Of a stretch of DNA of 11,188 nt, positions 1-6,246 are shown one piece after another. The DNA is taken from the NCBI GenBank assembly GCA_022704925.1, contig JAKJFK010000038.1, forward strand, positions 1 to 11,188. The letters run 5' to 3'. Each line of letters starts with the position of its first letter. The stretch's first letter is position 1. The notes beneath the pieces were generated by a model. That model was given only the letters and a program-made list of their open reading frames with translations, searched no databases and was not told the DNA's origin. This DNA is from a candidate division TA06 bacterium (GTDB taxonomy: Bacteria > Ratteibacteria > UBA8468 > MWAK01). The position numbers and the translations under genes were made by a program.

Positions 1-114
1 TATGCCCACATCCTGCTCGGAATGATCTTCGCCTCGGCTCACCCGGCCAGCCGGCCGACCAAGCAGACGCCCGAACTGGTGCTGCGCATCTTTGCCGAGG
101 GAGTCAGAAACTGA
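1..114 (+). CDS. C-terminal end of a probable TetR-family regulator (partial)
   Basis: Frame 1 is open from the window edge to a TGA at 112-114 and encodes 37 residues beginning YAHILLGMIFASAH and ending IFAEGVRN. The pattern of a hydrophobic helix (HILLGMIFAS), a polar turn, then TPELVLRIFAEG resembles the last two helices of TetR-family ligand domains, where a 'T-x-E-x-L-x-x-x-x-x-x-x-x-G' ending is common. The DNA-binding part lies outside the window, so the family call rests on the tail only. It is the only plus-strand gene and converges on the minus-strand pilin/HAMP cluster, with 19 bp between the two stop codons. It could be the end of another helical protein. Confidence 0.5.
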   Translation, partial: YAHILLGMIFASAHPASRPTKQTPELVLRIFAEGVRN

Positions 115-133
115 CCGACCGGCCCGCGCGCCG

Positions 134-610
134 CTACTCGAACTTCTTCCCGGACTGAATCGCCTCGACGGCCTGGTTGAAAGCCCGGGCCAGTTCGTAA
201 AAATAATCCTTCTTCCGAAAGACCAGCGGGTAATGGGGCAGTTTACCGACCGCCAGCTGATTCATCGCCGCTTCCAGCCGAAAGAGCGGACCGCAGATGC
301 GGTGCATGATTCGCAGCTGGATAAGACCGGCCAGGAAGAGCAGCGCCACGCCGCCGATCAGGAACTCCAGTACCAGCAGCCGGAATATTTTACCCTGGAG
401 ATGCTCCAGGGCAACGGGATCGGGAATCGGTATCTGGAGCAGGAGATTCCAGATGGTGAGGTAGGTAACCATCCCGCCCAGCACCAGGGCGATGATGATC
501 AGCCAGATAACCACCAGCGAGTAGCGGATCTGGACCCGCTTGTTGATGATGCGCCAGAAGGAACGCTTGAACTTCGGCCGGCCCGGTCGGTTCCCATTCA
601 TTTCTTCCAT
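134..610 (-). CDS. Small membrane protein with two TM helices and a HAMP domain (copy B)
   Basis: A 158-residue inner-membrane protein. The basic N-terminus (KFKRSFWRIINK) leads into TM1 (about 30-52) and, after a short periplasmic loop, TM2 (about 77-98). A HAMP module follows (about 99-151), with the conserved Pro in CGPLFRLE, the G-K-L-P turn and the helix-2 pattern ending FNQAVEAI. The protein stops directly after HAMP, so there is no kinase, cyclase or methyl-accepting output domain. HAMP domains normally relay conformational signals across membranes; what a stand-alone one does here is unknown. ATG at 610 is chosen because a GGGGGTGAG ribosome site precedes it; a longer open frame to 745 would overlap the upstream pilin gene. 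It is a paralogue of the gene at 1413-1886 and follows the split pilin gene by 40 bp. Confidence 0.8.
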   Translation of the reverse strand: MEEMNGNRPGRPKFKRSFWRIINKRVQIRYSLVVIWLIIIALVLGGMVTYLTIWNLLLQIPIPDPVALEHLQGKIFRLLVLEFLIGGVALLFLAGLIQLRIMHRICGPLFRLEAAMNQLAVGKLPHYPLVFRKKDYFYELARAFNQAVEAIQSGKKFE

Positions 611-650
611 TCTCACCCCCTGCCGAAATCGCCATTGACGCGGAAAATCG

Positions 651-968
651 CTATTTAAAACTCTCCGTCGCCTGGCCTTCGAGCCAGACCAGGTCTTCGT
701 CGAAACCAATTCCGCCGGGCTGGCCGTCGGCCCCGCGGCTGCCAAGAATATAGGTGGTGCGGCGTGAGAAGGGGCTGTTTATCGAGATCAGAAAGTAATT
801 CTCCTGGCGGACATTGCTGGGAATCCAGACATAAAGGGTGTTGACCTTGTCCAGGGCAACGGTCTTCTCCATGTGGTCAAGATTGGGGTTGAATTCGTTC
901 GGATGAAAGATCTCAACTCCGTTGAGGATGATGCGGCCGGAGGCCACCTGGAAGTTGTGGATAATCAT
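651..968 (-). CDS. C-terminal half of frameshifted GspG-like pseudopilin B (insert domain plus calcium-loop tail)
   Basis: The 105-residue frame starting at ATG 968 aligns without gaps to the last ~105 residues of the intact pseudopilin at 1917-2678. Shared blocks include NF(Q/L)VAS, LNG(V/M)EIFHPN, VWIPSNV, NYFLIS, YILGSRGAD and DLVWL(E/P)GQAT. The first ~65 residues look like a small beta-sandwich. The tail (GSRGADGQPGG...DLVWL) resembles the C-terminal calcium-binding loop of GspG major pseudopilins. Its ATG overlaps the TGA of the preceding frame (ATGA), so it could be made by translational coupling, by -1 frameshifting, or not at all. It has no signal peptide of its own, which argues that it is a detached half rather than an independent gene. 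Confidence 0.6.
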   Translation of the reverse strand: MIIHNFQVASGRIILNGVEIFHPNEFNPNLDHMEKTVALDKVNTLYVWIPSNVRQENYFLISINSPFSRRTTYILGSRGADGQPGGIGFDEDLVWLEGQATESFK

Positions 969-1408
969 CCCCCCTGACCGGTGGGCGGCGTCCGGAAGGT
1001 GAAGGTTTCTTCATAAGGCTGGCCGCCCGGTTCCCGCCGGCACTGCTGGGGACCGAAGACCACGCCGTTGGTCACGCAGTAAAAGTAGGGGGTCTTCCAG
1101 GGGTCGATGGGAATAGTCTTAAGGTAGGGACCCTGCCAGCCGCGGCGCCCCGGGAAGGGAGAGTCGCGGTAGGTCAGCGACTCCAGCGTCTCGTTCACTG
1201 AGGGCGGGTAGTAACCGAGGTCGTTGCGGATGCCGTCCACCAGGGAGGCGTACTGCGAAATATAGGCCTTGGCCACGGCGATCTTCGTCTTCTGAGAGGC
1301 GGCGCGAATCAAGGAAAAACCTATGGCTGAAAGCAGGAATAGGACCAGCAGGCCAACCACCAGCTCGATGATGGTAAAGCTGCTCTCGCGCCGGGTCCTG
1401 GCATCCAT
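965..1408 (-). CDS. N-terminal half of GspG-like pseudopilin B (frameshifted)
   Basis: The 147-residue frame begins with a type IV prepilin leader, MDARTRRESS, followed by FTIIELVVGLLVLFLL, the hydrophobic helix with the conserved Glu at mature position 5. The residue before the cleavage site is Ser10 rather than the usual Gly. GspG-type features follow: GYYPPS at about 66-70, GWQGPYLKTIP at about 90-100 and DPW at 102-104. The frame then ends at a TGA right after a run of six G. Its paralogue at 1917-2678 continues for about 105 residues past this point, so this copy is truncated unless the frame is restored. The ATG at 1408 lies 4 bp after the stop of the HAMP gene upstream, suggesting translational coupling. 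Confidence 0.7.
   Translation of the reverse strand: MDARTRRESSFTIIELVVGLLVLFLLSAIGFSLIRAASQKTKIAVAKAYISQYASLVDGIRNDLGYYPPSVNETLESLTYRDSPFPGRRGWQGPYLKTIPIDPWKTPYFYCVTNGVVFGPQQCRREPGGQPYEETFTFRTPPTGQGG
969..974 (-). other. Run of six G at the frameshift point of pseudopilin B
   Basis: On the coding strand the reading is CAG GGG GGA TGA. Adding one G, or a -1 ribosomal slip on the G GGG GGA heptamer, joins the two halves exactly as the intact paralogue is joined (PTGQGGMIIHNF against ATGNAGLIIENF, same length). The sequence is therefore a sequencing or assembly homopolymer error, a recent one-base deletion, a phase-variable tract or a slippery site. The sequence alone cannot say which. Confidence 0.75.
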
Positions 1409-1412
1409 CTCG

Positions 1413-1886
1413 TTACTCGAATTTCTTGCCGCACCGGATGGCCTCGACGGCCCGGTTAAAGGATTCGGCCAGGTTGTAAAAGAAGTCTTTCTCCCGGAAG
1501 ACCAGCGGATGCTTGGGCAGTTTTCCCTCCGCCAGCTGGCCCATGAGCTGCTCCAGCCGGAAGAGCGGACCGCAGATGCGATGCAAGATGCGGAGTTCCA
1601 GGACGCCGGCCAGCACCACCAGCACCACGCCGCCGATCAGGAACTCCAGCGTGAGCAGGCGCAACACCTGCCTCTGGAGCTGCTCCAGAGCCGCCGGATC
1701 GTGAATCGGGATCTCCAGCAGGAGATTCCAAACGGTCAGGTAGGTAACCATCCCGCCCAGCATCAGGGCGATGATGATCAGCCAGATGACCACCAGCGAG
1801 TAACGAATCTGGACCGTCTTGTTGATGATGCGCCAGAAGGAACGCTTGAACTTCGGCCGGCTCTTAACCTCGTTCTTCTGATCCAT
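1413..1886 (-). CDS. Small membrane protein with two TM helices and a HAMP domain (copy A)
   Basis: A 157-residue protein with the same build as copy B: basic start (RPKFKRSFWRIINK), TM1 about 29-51, short periplasmic loop (IPIHDPAALEQLQ), TM2 about 76-97, HAMP about 98-150 (CGPLFRLE, GKLPKHPLVF, FNRAVEAI), ending KKFE. There is no output domain. The ATG at 1886 has a strong AGGAGG site 5 bp upstream. It lies 30 bp after pseudopilin A and 4 bp before pseudopilin B, so the order is pilin-HAMP-pilin-HAMP. A role with the neighbouring pseudopilins at the inner membrane is inferred from the repeated pairing only. Confidence 0.8.
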   Translation of the reverse strand: MDQKNEVKSRPKFKRSFWRIINKTVQIRYSLVVIWLIIIALMLGGMVTYLTVWNLLLEIPIHDPAALEQLQRQVLRLLTLEFLIGGVVLVVLAGVLELRILHRICGPLFRLEQLMGQLAEGKLPKHPLVFREKDFFYNLAESFNRAVEAIRCGKKFE

Positions 1887-1916
1887 TCCCCCTCCTCGAT
1901 GAAACCCTTGAAATGC

Positions 1917-2678
1917 TTATCGGAAGCTGCCGGTCGCCTGGCCCGGAAGCCAGACCAGGTCGGCGGCGAAACCATCGCCGCCGGGCTGCTTGTCAGCCCC
2001 CCGGCTGCCCAGGATATAGCTTGCCTTGCGGGAAAGCGGGCTGGTAACCGATATCAGGAAGTAGTTTGAATGCTGGACGTTGCTGGGAATCCAGACCCGC
2101 AGCGAATTCCGGGCCAGGAGAGTGACGGCCGCCTCCAGATGGCTGACCTGGGGATTGAACTGGTTCGGATGGAAGATTTCCATCCCGTTAAGCCAGACCC
2201 GGGCCGAGGCCACCAGGAAATTCTCGATGATCAGGCCGGCGTTGCCGGTGGCGGTGGAATCAAAGACAAAGGTTTCGTCGTAAGGCCCCCCGCGCTGCTG
2301 GCGCCGGCACTCCTGGGGACCGAAAACCAGGCCGTTCTGGATAAGGTAGAAGTAATCGTTCCGCCAGGGGTCGCGCGGAAGCGTCTTGAAGTAGGGACCC
2401 TGCCAGCCGCGGAATTTGGGGGAGGGCGGCCCGGCTGAGGTCAGCGACTCCAGATTCCCGTTTTCGGAGGGCGGATAGAAGCCGCAATCATTACGGATGC
2501 CGTCGATGACCATCGCAAACTGAGCGATGTAGGTCTTGGCCACCGCAACCTTGGTCTTCTGAGAGGCACTTCTGATAAGAGAGAAGCCCAGGCCGGCCAG
2601 GAGGAAAAGGATAACCAGCCCCACCGCCAGTTCGATCAGAGTAAAACCGTTGTTTTTCCGTTTCAGGCCATTGGGCAT
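1917..2678 (-). CDS. GspG-like pseudopilin A with an inserted beta-sandwich-like domain
   Basis: A 253-residue prepilin, well above the roughly 140-150 residues usual for GspG. A short basic leader ends at Gly11, followed by FTLIELAVG with Glu at mature position 5 and a hydrophobic helix to about 31. GspG-like features follow: GFYPPSENGNLESLT (about 66-80), GWQGPYFKTLPRDPW (about 91-105), and near the end GSRGADKQPGGDGFAADLVW (about 224-243), matching the calcium-loop pattern of major pseudopilins. Between them lies about 65 extra residues (about 149-213) with alternating hydrophobic strands. GspG forms the periplasmic pseudopilus of type II secretion; no other secretion genes are visible here. 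ATG 2678 is preferred; an in-frame TTG at 2687 would add three residues but overlaps a consensus -10 box. Confidence 0.8.
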   Translation of the reverse strand: MPNGLKRKNNGFTLIELAVGLVILFLLAGLGFSLIRSASQKTKVAVAKTYIAQFAMVIDGIRNDCGFYPPSENGNLESLTSAGPPSPKFRGWQGPYFKTLPRDPWRNDYFYLIQNGLVFGPQECRRQQRGGPYDETFVFDSTATGNAGLIIENFLVASARVWLNGMEIFHPNQFNPQVSHLEAAVTLLARNSLRVWIPSNVQHSNYFLISVTSPLSRKASYILGSRGADKQPGGDGFAADLVWLPGQATGSFR

Positions 2679-2686
2679 ATTGTTCA

Positions 2687-2715
2687 ATTATACCAAGTCA
2701 GGGCTCCGACTGCAA
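2687..2715 (-). promoter_or_regulatory. Extended -10 promoter candidate for pseudopilin A
   Basis: The minus strand reads TGGTATAAT with a perfect -10 hexamer at 2692-2687 and the TGn extension, and TTGCAG 17 bp upstream as a weak -35 (3 of 6). A start about 7 bp downstream of the -10 would fall at about 2680, almost on the ATG at 2678. The mRNA would be leaderless or nearly so, which fits the absence of a ribosome site there. The -35 part lies within the 3' end of murC. Confidence 0.45.
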
Positions 2716-4089
2716 CAGTTCCTCGCCCACCTGGTGCACCGGCCCGGCCCCCAGCGTCAGCAATACATCCCCGGCCACCAGGTTTTCCCGGAGGTAATCG
2801 ACCACCCGGGCGAAAGAATCGAAGAACCCGGCCTTCTTCCCGTTGGCCCGCAGGCGCTCAACCAGATCGGCGGCCGAAACACTGCGCCGGCTCTCCTCGC
2901 TGTCCCGGACGAAATAAATCTCGGGCACGATAACCTCGTCGGCCAGCCGAAAGGAACGGGCGAAGTCCTCGAGAAAGAAACGGGTCCGGCTGTACTGGTG
3001 GGGTTGGAAGACCACCAGCAGGCGGCCGGCCGGGTAAAATTGCCTTATGGCGGCCAGGGTGGCCACGATCTCGGTCGGATGGTGGCCGTAATCGTCCAGC
3101 ACCACGGCCCCCCGGTAGATCCCCTTCTTTTCAAGGCGCCGGTTGACCCCCCGGAAGGCCGCGAGGCCGCGGATGATCATCTCCGGTTCCAGGCCCAGCA
3201 AGCGGCAGGTGGCGAAGGCGCCCAGGCTGTTGAGAATGTTATGGATGCCCGGCACCGCGATGGTCACCGTTCCCAGGCACTCCTCCCGGTAAAAGGCCCG
3301 GTAGGCCGACGAGTCCGGACGCAGTTCCATCGACTCGGCCCGGAAATCGGCGCCGCTGAAACCGTAGGTGTAGACGGGCCGGTCAAGGGAACTGACGACC
3401 TCCTGAACATTGGCGCTCTCCCGGCAGACGACCGCGAACCCGTCCGTCGGCAGCCGGGAGAGGAATTGCAGGAAGGCCTCCTCGATCTCCTCGATGTCCT
3501 TGTAGTAATCGAGGTGATCTTCCTCGATGTTGGTCACCAGGGCCACCCGGGGCCGGAGCGAAAGGAAGTTTCTTCGGAACTCGCAGGCCTCGGCCACCAG
3601 GTACCGGCCCTGGCCGGTCCCGGAGTTGCCGCCCAGCAGGGGTATTTCGCCGCCGATGACAAAACTCGGATCGAGACCGGCGGTCTTGAGGATCACGGCA
3701 ACCATGGCGCTGGTGGAGGTCTTGCCGTGCGTGCCGGCCACGGCGATCCCGAAACGGCGCCGCATCAGAGAACCGAGCGCCTGGCTGTAGGTAATGATCG
3801 GAATGGAGAGGGCCTGGGCGGCGAGTATTTCGGGGTTGTCATGGGGAATCGCGGCCGAAATGATCACCACCTGGGCATCCTCCGGCAGGTTGTCGGCCCG
3901 GTGGCCGATCAGGATGCGGGCCCCGTCCCGGCGCATCTGTTCCAGCAGGAGATTGTCGCCCAGGTCGGAACCGGTCACCCGCTTGCCTTCGCCCAGGAGT
4001 ATCCGGGCCACGCCGCTGGTGCCGATGCCGCCGATACCTATGAAGTGGACCCGTTCCAGCCTTTCGAGATCAACAAGTATTTCGCCCAT
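2698..4089 (-). CDS. murC: UDP-N-acetylmuramate--L-alanine ligase MurC
   Basis: A cytoplasmic ATP-dependent ligase adding L-Ala to UDP-MurNAc, the first amino acid of the peptidoglycan stem peptide. The 463-residue length is normal for MurC. Visible signatures: the N-terminal UDP-binding Rossmann turn HFIGIGGIGTSG (15-26); the ATP-binding loop GTHGKTST (119-126); EACEF (167-171); NIEEDHLDYY (187-196); the HNILNSLGA region (283-291); DDYGHHPTEI (332-341); and FQPHQYSRT (361-369), the last two typical of MurC/Mpl. MurC is preferred over Mpl from length and motif spelling. ATG 4089 follows GGAGCGGGA, an acceptable ribosome site. The gene is not in a mur/dcw cluster here; it has its own AT-rich leader and sits upstream of the pilin genes. 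Confidence 0.95.
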   Translation of the reverse strand: MGEILVDLERLERVHFIGIGGIGTSGVARILLGEGKRVTGSDLGDNLLLEQMRRDGARILIGHRADNLPEDAQVVIISAAIPHDNPEILAAQALSIPIITYSQALGSLMRRRFGIAVAGTHGKTSTSAMVAVILKTAGLDPSFVIGGEIPLLGGNSGTGQGRYLVAEACEFRRNFLSLRPRVALVTNIEEDHLDYYKDIEEIEEAFLQFLSRLPTDGFAVVCRESANVQEVVSSLDRPVYTYGFSGADFRAESMELRPDSSAYRAFYREECLGTVTIAVPGIHNILNSLGAFATCRLLGLEPEMIIRGLAAFRGVNRRLEKKGIYRGAVVLDDYGHHPTEIVATLAAIRQFYPAGRLLVVFQPHQYSRTRFFLEDFARSFRLADEVIVPEIYFVRDSEESRRSVSAADLVERLRANGKKAGFFDSFARVVDYLRENLVAGDVLLTLGAGPVHQVGEELLQSEP

Positions 4090-4105
4090 TCCCGCTCCGT
4101 TTCCG

Positions 4106-4123
4106 ACCCGGCTGCTTCCGGGT
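4106..4123 (-). promoter_or_regulatory. Hairpin in the murC leader
   Basis: ACCCGG and CCGGGT form a perfect 6-bp stem around a 6-nt loop, 16 bp upstream of the murC start and downstream of the predicted -10 boxes. There is no U-run, so it is not an intrinsic terminator. It might influence translation or stability of the leader; no riboswitch family is recognised. Confidence 0.3.
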
Positions 4124-4155
4124 GAAGTCCCTGTTTCAAGATAAGGCGGCTATAA

Positions 4156-4190
4156 ATTATATTATATCTTGCGGCTGGAGATATATTACA
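4156..4190 (-). promoter_or_regulatory. AT-rich promoter candidate for murC
   Basis: In the 128-bp gap between the activator gene and murC, the minus strand carries two overlapping consensus -10 boxes (TATAATATAAT, 4166-4156). A poor -35 candidate, TGTAAT, lies at 4190-4185, 18 bp upstream. The island stands out sharply against the GC-rich surroundings. Transcription would start near 4150, giving a leader of about 60 nt that includes the hairpin at 4106-4123. Confidence 0.45.
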
Positions 4191-4217
4191 GGAGGGTGGC
4201 GCCGTCGGGCAAATCTT

Positions 4218-4985
4218 TCAGACGCCGTCCGGCAGCATGGCCGCTCCGAAAGCGACCACGAACTGGGGCGGATCCAGGACCTGGACCGGCCGGCCGGCCA
4301 GGCGTTCCAGGGCCAGCCGCAGGGCCGGACTGCGAGCGCCGCCGCCGCAGAAGAAAACCGGCTGCTCCTGGAACTGGCGCAGCATGGCGGCTACCCGGCT
4401 GGCGACGGCCTCAAAGAGGCCGGCGGCGATGTTCGTCTTCGACTCGCCGTGGGCGATCAGGGAGACCACCTCGCTCTCGGCGAAGACGCTGCAGGTGGCA
4501 TTCAGCCGGCGGGGGGCTTCGGCCGACCGGGCCAGCTGGGAGAAGCCTTCCATGTCGGTCTCCAGCACCTGGGCCATCAACTCCAGGAAACGGCCGGTCC
4601 CGGCCGCGCACTTGTCATTCATGAGAAAATCGCTGACCGACCCTTCGCCGTTGATCTCAATCACCTTGGTATCCTGCCCGCCGATGTCCACCACCAGGCC
4701 CGGCCGCCGGCCGTTCATCCGGAAGGCGCCGGCGCCGGCCGCCGAGATCTCGGTAATCACCCGGTCGGCCAGGCCGCACTGGCGGCGGCCGTAGCCGGTG
4801 GAAACGATCTTTTCCAGGACGGCCCGTTCCAGCCGGGCCTGCTGAAGCGCGTCGGCCAGGGCGCGGGTGGCGGCCTTCTCGGTGTCGGTCCCGGTCCGGA
4901 CCAGGGCGGCGCCGATGATGCGGCCGTCGTCAACCACCACGCACTTGGTGGCCACCGACCCGATATCCAGCCCCGCGATGGCCAT
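4218..4985 (-). CDS. ATPase activator/reductase of a 2-hydroxyacyl-CoA dehydratase-like enzyme (BcrAD/BadFG family, YjiL-like)
   Basis: A 255-residue ASKHA-fold ATPase. The phosphate-1 motif GLDIGS lies at 5-10, STGYGR at 62-67, and the phosphate-2 motif DIGGQDTK at 100-107. Cys126 (NDKCAAGTGRF) and Cys165 (ATCSVFAESE) are the two cysteines by which the homodimer holds one bridging [4Fe-4S] cluster. GGGA at 214-217 completes the nucleotide site. In this family ATP hydrolysis drives a low-potential electron into the partner enzyme. The length equals that of E. coli YjiL. The start is 3 bp after the stop of the partner gene, so the two are co-translated. The electron donor is likely a ferredoxin or flavodoxin; both types of gene occur in this window. 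Confidence 0.9.
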   Translation of the reverse strand: MAIAGLDIGSVATKCVVVDDGRIIGAALVRTGTDTEKAATRALADALQQARLERAVLEKIVSTGYGRRQCGLADRVITEISAAGAGAFRMNGRRPGLVVDIGGQDTKVIEINGEGSVSDFLMNDKCAAGTGRFLELMAQVLETDMEGFSQLARSAEAPRRLNATCSVFAESEVVSLIAHGESKTNIAAGLFEAVASRVAAMLRQFQEQPVFFCGGGARSPALRLALERLAGRPVQVLDPPQFVVAFGAAMLPDGV

Positions 4986-4988
4986 GGT

Positions 4989-6236
4989 TTATCCCAGCAT
5001 CTCCAGAAAGGCCTCGATCCGGGTCTTGAGCTGCCCGGTATCCTCACGGCCGAGGTCGGTCTTGATGGAAAGAAATGGGATCCGCTTCTCCTTGAGAACC
5101 TGTCGGATGGCGACCGTCTGCATGTCAAAGACCTGGCAGAGGCGCAGGTCGTGGTAAATGACGCCGTCCAGCCGGTACTCGGCCGTGGTGTCGACCAGCA
5201 GGTCCAGGAGCTTGTTCAAACCCATGAAGCAGGGGCAGAGACTGGCGGCCAGGTACTTCAAGGCCAGCGCCCGGATGATCCCGGTCTCGGTCTCCTCGTC
5301 AATCTCGACCGGATCGTAGAGGTGGCCGTACCCGGAGCAGAGGGAGTCGGCCACCGCTTCGCAATTGAATTCATAAAGGATGTCAAGCACCTTGTAGGCC
5401 GGAAAGATGATCGGGGACCCGGCCAGGAGGATGCGCCGGCCGTCAAACTTGAGACCTTCGGCCCGGCCGACCGCCTCGGCCAGAATCTCCCCGGCCAGGT
5501 CCAGCCAGGCCTCCGGTTCCAGCCGGAAGGAAAGGGAGACCAGGGTGAAGTAGTCGAAATGGTTGATGAGGCCGGGATGACCGGCCCGGAAGTGGTAAAG
5601 CCTTCGAAAAAGCTGGGTGCGGAGGTTGGCGCGCCGGCATTCGGCCGTCAGTTCGGAACGGCCGGCCCGGCTCCGGAAGCGCTCCTTCAGAAAATCGAAG
5701 AAGTCCTGGTACCGGCCGGTCCAGGCATCGGCGTTGCGCAGGTACTCGCTGGAACGGGGCAGGTCCAGCAGGTAGACCGGCCGAACCGGCGCCAGGAGTT
5801 CGGATAGTTTCGCCTTGCCGTCGCAGGCGGCCGGGATCACCAGCAGGTCGAGGTCCCGGTAGCGGCCGGCGGCGGCCGAACCGCAGATCGACTTGATCAT
5901 CGGGCAGGCGTCGCCCGGCAGCACCTCCTCGCCGAGCCGTGCGCAGGCGTGATCTAGTTCGCAGAGCCGAACCGGCACCGCCCCACAGGCCCGGATCAAC
6001 TCCTCCGGCACCAGGTTGCAGAAGTAGCCGACCCGCGGGCCGGCCGCAACCCCGGAAGCGGACATCAGGCTCTCGTACAACCGGCCGGCGCTGGCCAGGC
6101 GGCTGCGACGGCGGTAAACCTCGGTCTCGGCCCGGTAGTCCGGGCTGAGACCGGAAGGCGCCAGGCCCCGGTAAAAACCGTCCAGGATCGAGGCATACTC
6201 GGGCTTCAGTCCACCCTGGTCTTGATGCTTCTTCAT
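4989..6236 (-). CDS. 2-hydroxyacyl-CoA dehydratase-like Fe-S protein, probable double-cubane cluster protein (YjiM-like)
   Basis: A 415-residue cytoplasmic protein of the HgdB/FldC/BcrBC superfamily. Recognisable blocks are VGYFCNLVPEELIRACGAVPVRL (69-91), GDACPMIKSICG (108-119), DLLVIPAACDGKAK (130-143), the second-half Rossmann start ILLAGSPI (269-276), and HDLRLCQVF near 362-370. It has 13 cysteines (73, 84, 92, 98, 111, 118, 138, 200, 292, 300, 334, 336, 367), enough for a complex cluster. Only one large subunit is encoded, next to an activator. True dehydratases use two different subunits, whereas YjiM-type double-cubane proteins are homodimers, so that class is favoured. Substrate unknown. 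The ATG at 6236 has AGAGGAAA upstream and lies 10 bp after the polyferredoxin gene. Confidence 0.8.
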   Translation of the reverse strand: MKKHQDQGGLKPEYASILDGFYRGLAPSGLSPDYRAETEVYRRRSRLASAGRLYESLMSASGVAAGPRVGYFCNLVPEELIRACGAVPVRLCELDHACARLGEEVLPGDACPMIKSICGSAAAGRYRDLDLLVIPAACDGKAKLSELLAPVRPVYLLDLPRSSEYLRNADAWTGRYQDFFDFLKERFRSRAGRSELTAECRRANLRTQLFRRLYHFRAGHPGLINHFDYFTLVSLSFRLEPEAWLDLAGEILAEAVGRAEGLKFDGRRILLAGSPIIFPAYKVLDILYEFNCEAVADSLCSGYGHLYDPVEIDEETETGIIRALALKYLAASLCPCFMGLNKLLDLLVDTTAEYRLDGVIYHDLRLCQVFDMQTVAIRQVLKEKRIPFLSIKTDLGREDTGQLKTRIEAFLEMLG

Positions 6237-6246
6237 GCTTTTTCCT

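Larger units (their letters stand above)
134..2678 (-). repeat. Tandem duplication of a pseudopilin-HAMP gene pair
   Basis: The pair at 1413-2678 and the pair at 134-1408 have the same gene order, orientation and domain content, offset by about 1.27-1.28 kb. The strongest DNA match is 441-581 against 1720-1860: ungapped, 9 differences in 141 bp by hand count, with 539-582 identical to 1818-1861. The rest of the HAMP genes and the pilin genes are visibly more diverged at the DNA level. Confidence 0.85.

Noticed and set aside
118-133. Small GC inverted repeat (CGGC/GCCG) between the convergent TetR and HAMP stops
   Set aside because: The stem is only 4 bp with no T-run, so it is not supportable as a terminator.
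134-745. Longer version of HAMP protein B starting at 745
   Set aside because: It would overlap pseudopilin B by about 95 bp, its extra N-terminus is unlike copy A, and a good ribosome site precedes ATG 610.
4989-6236. Reading the 415-residue protein as half of a classical (R)-2-hydroxyacyl-CoA dehydratase or benzoyl-CoA reductase
   Set aside because: Both need a second, different large subunit and usually CoA-transferase or degradation genes; none is present here.
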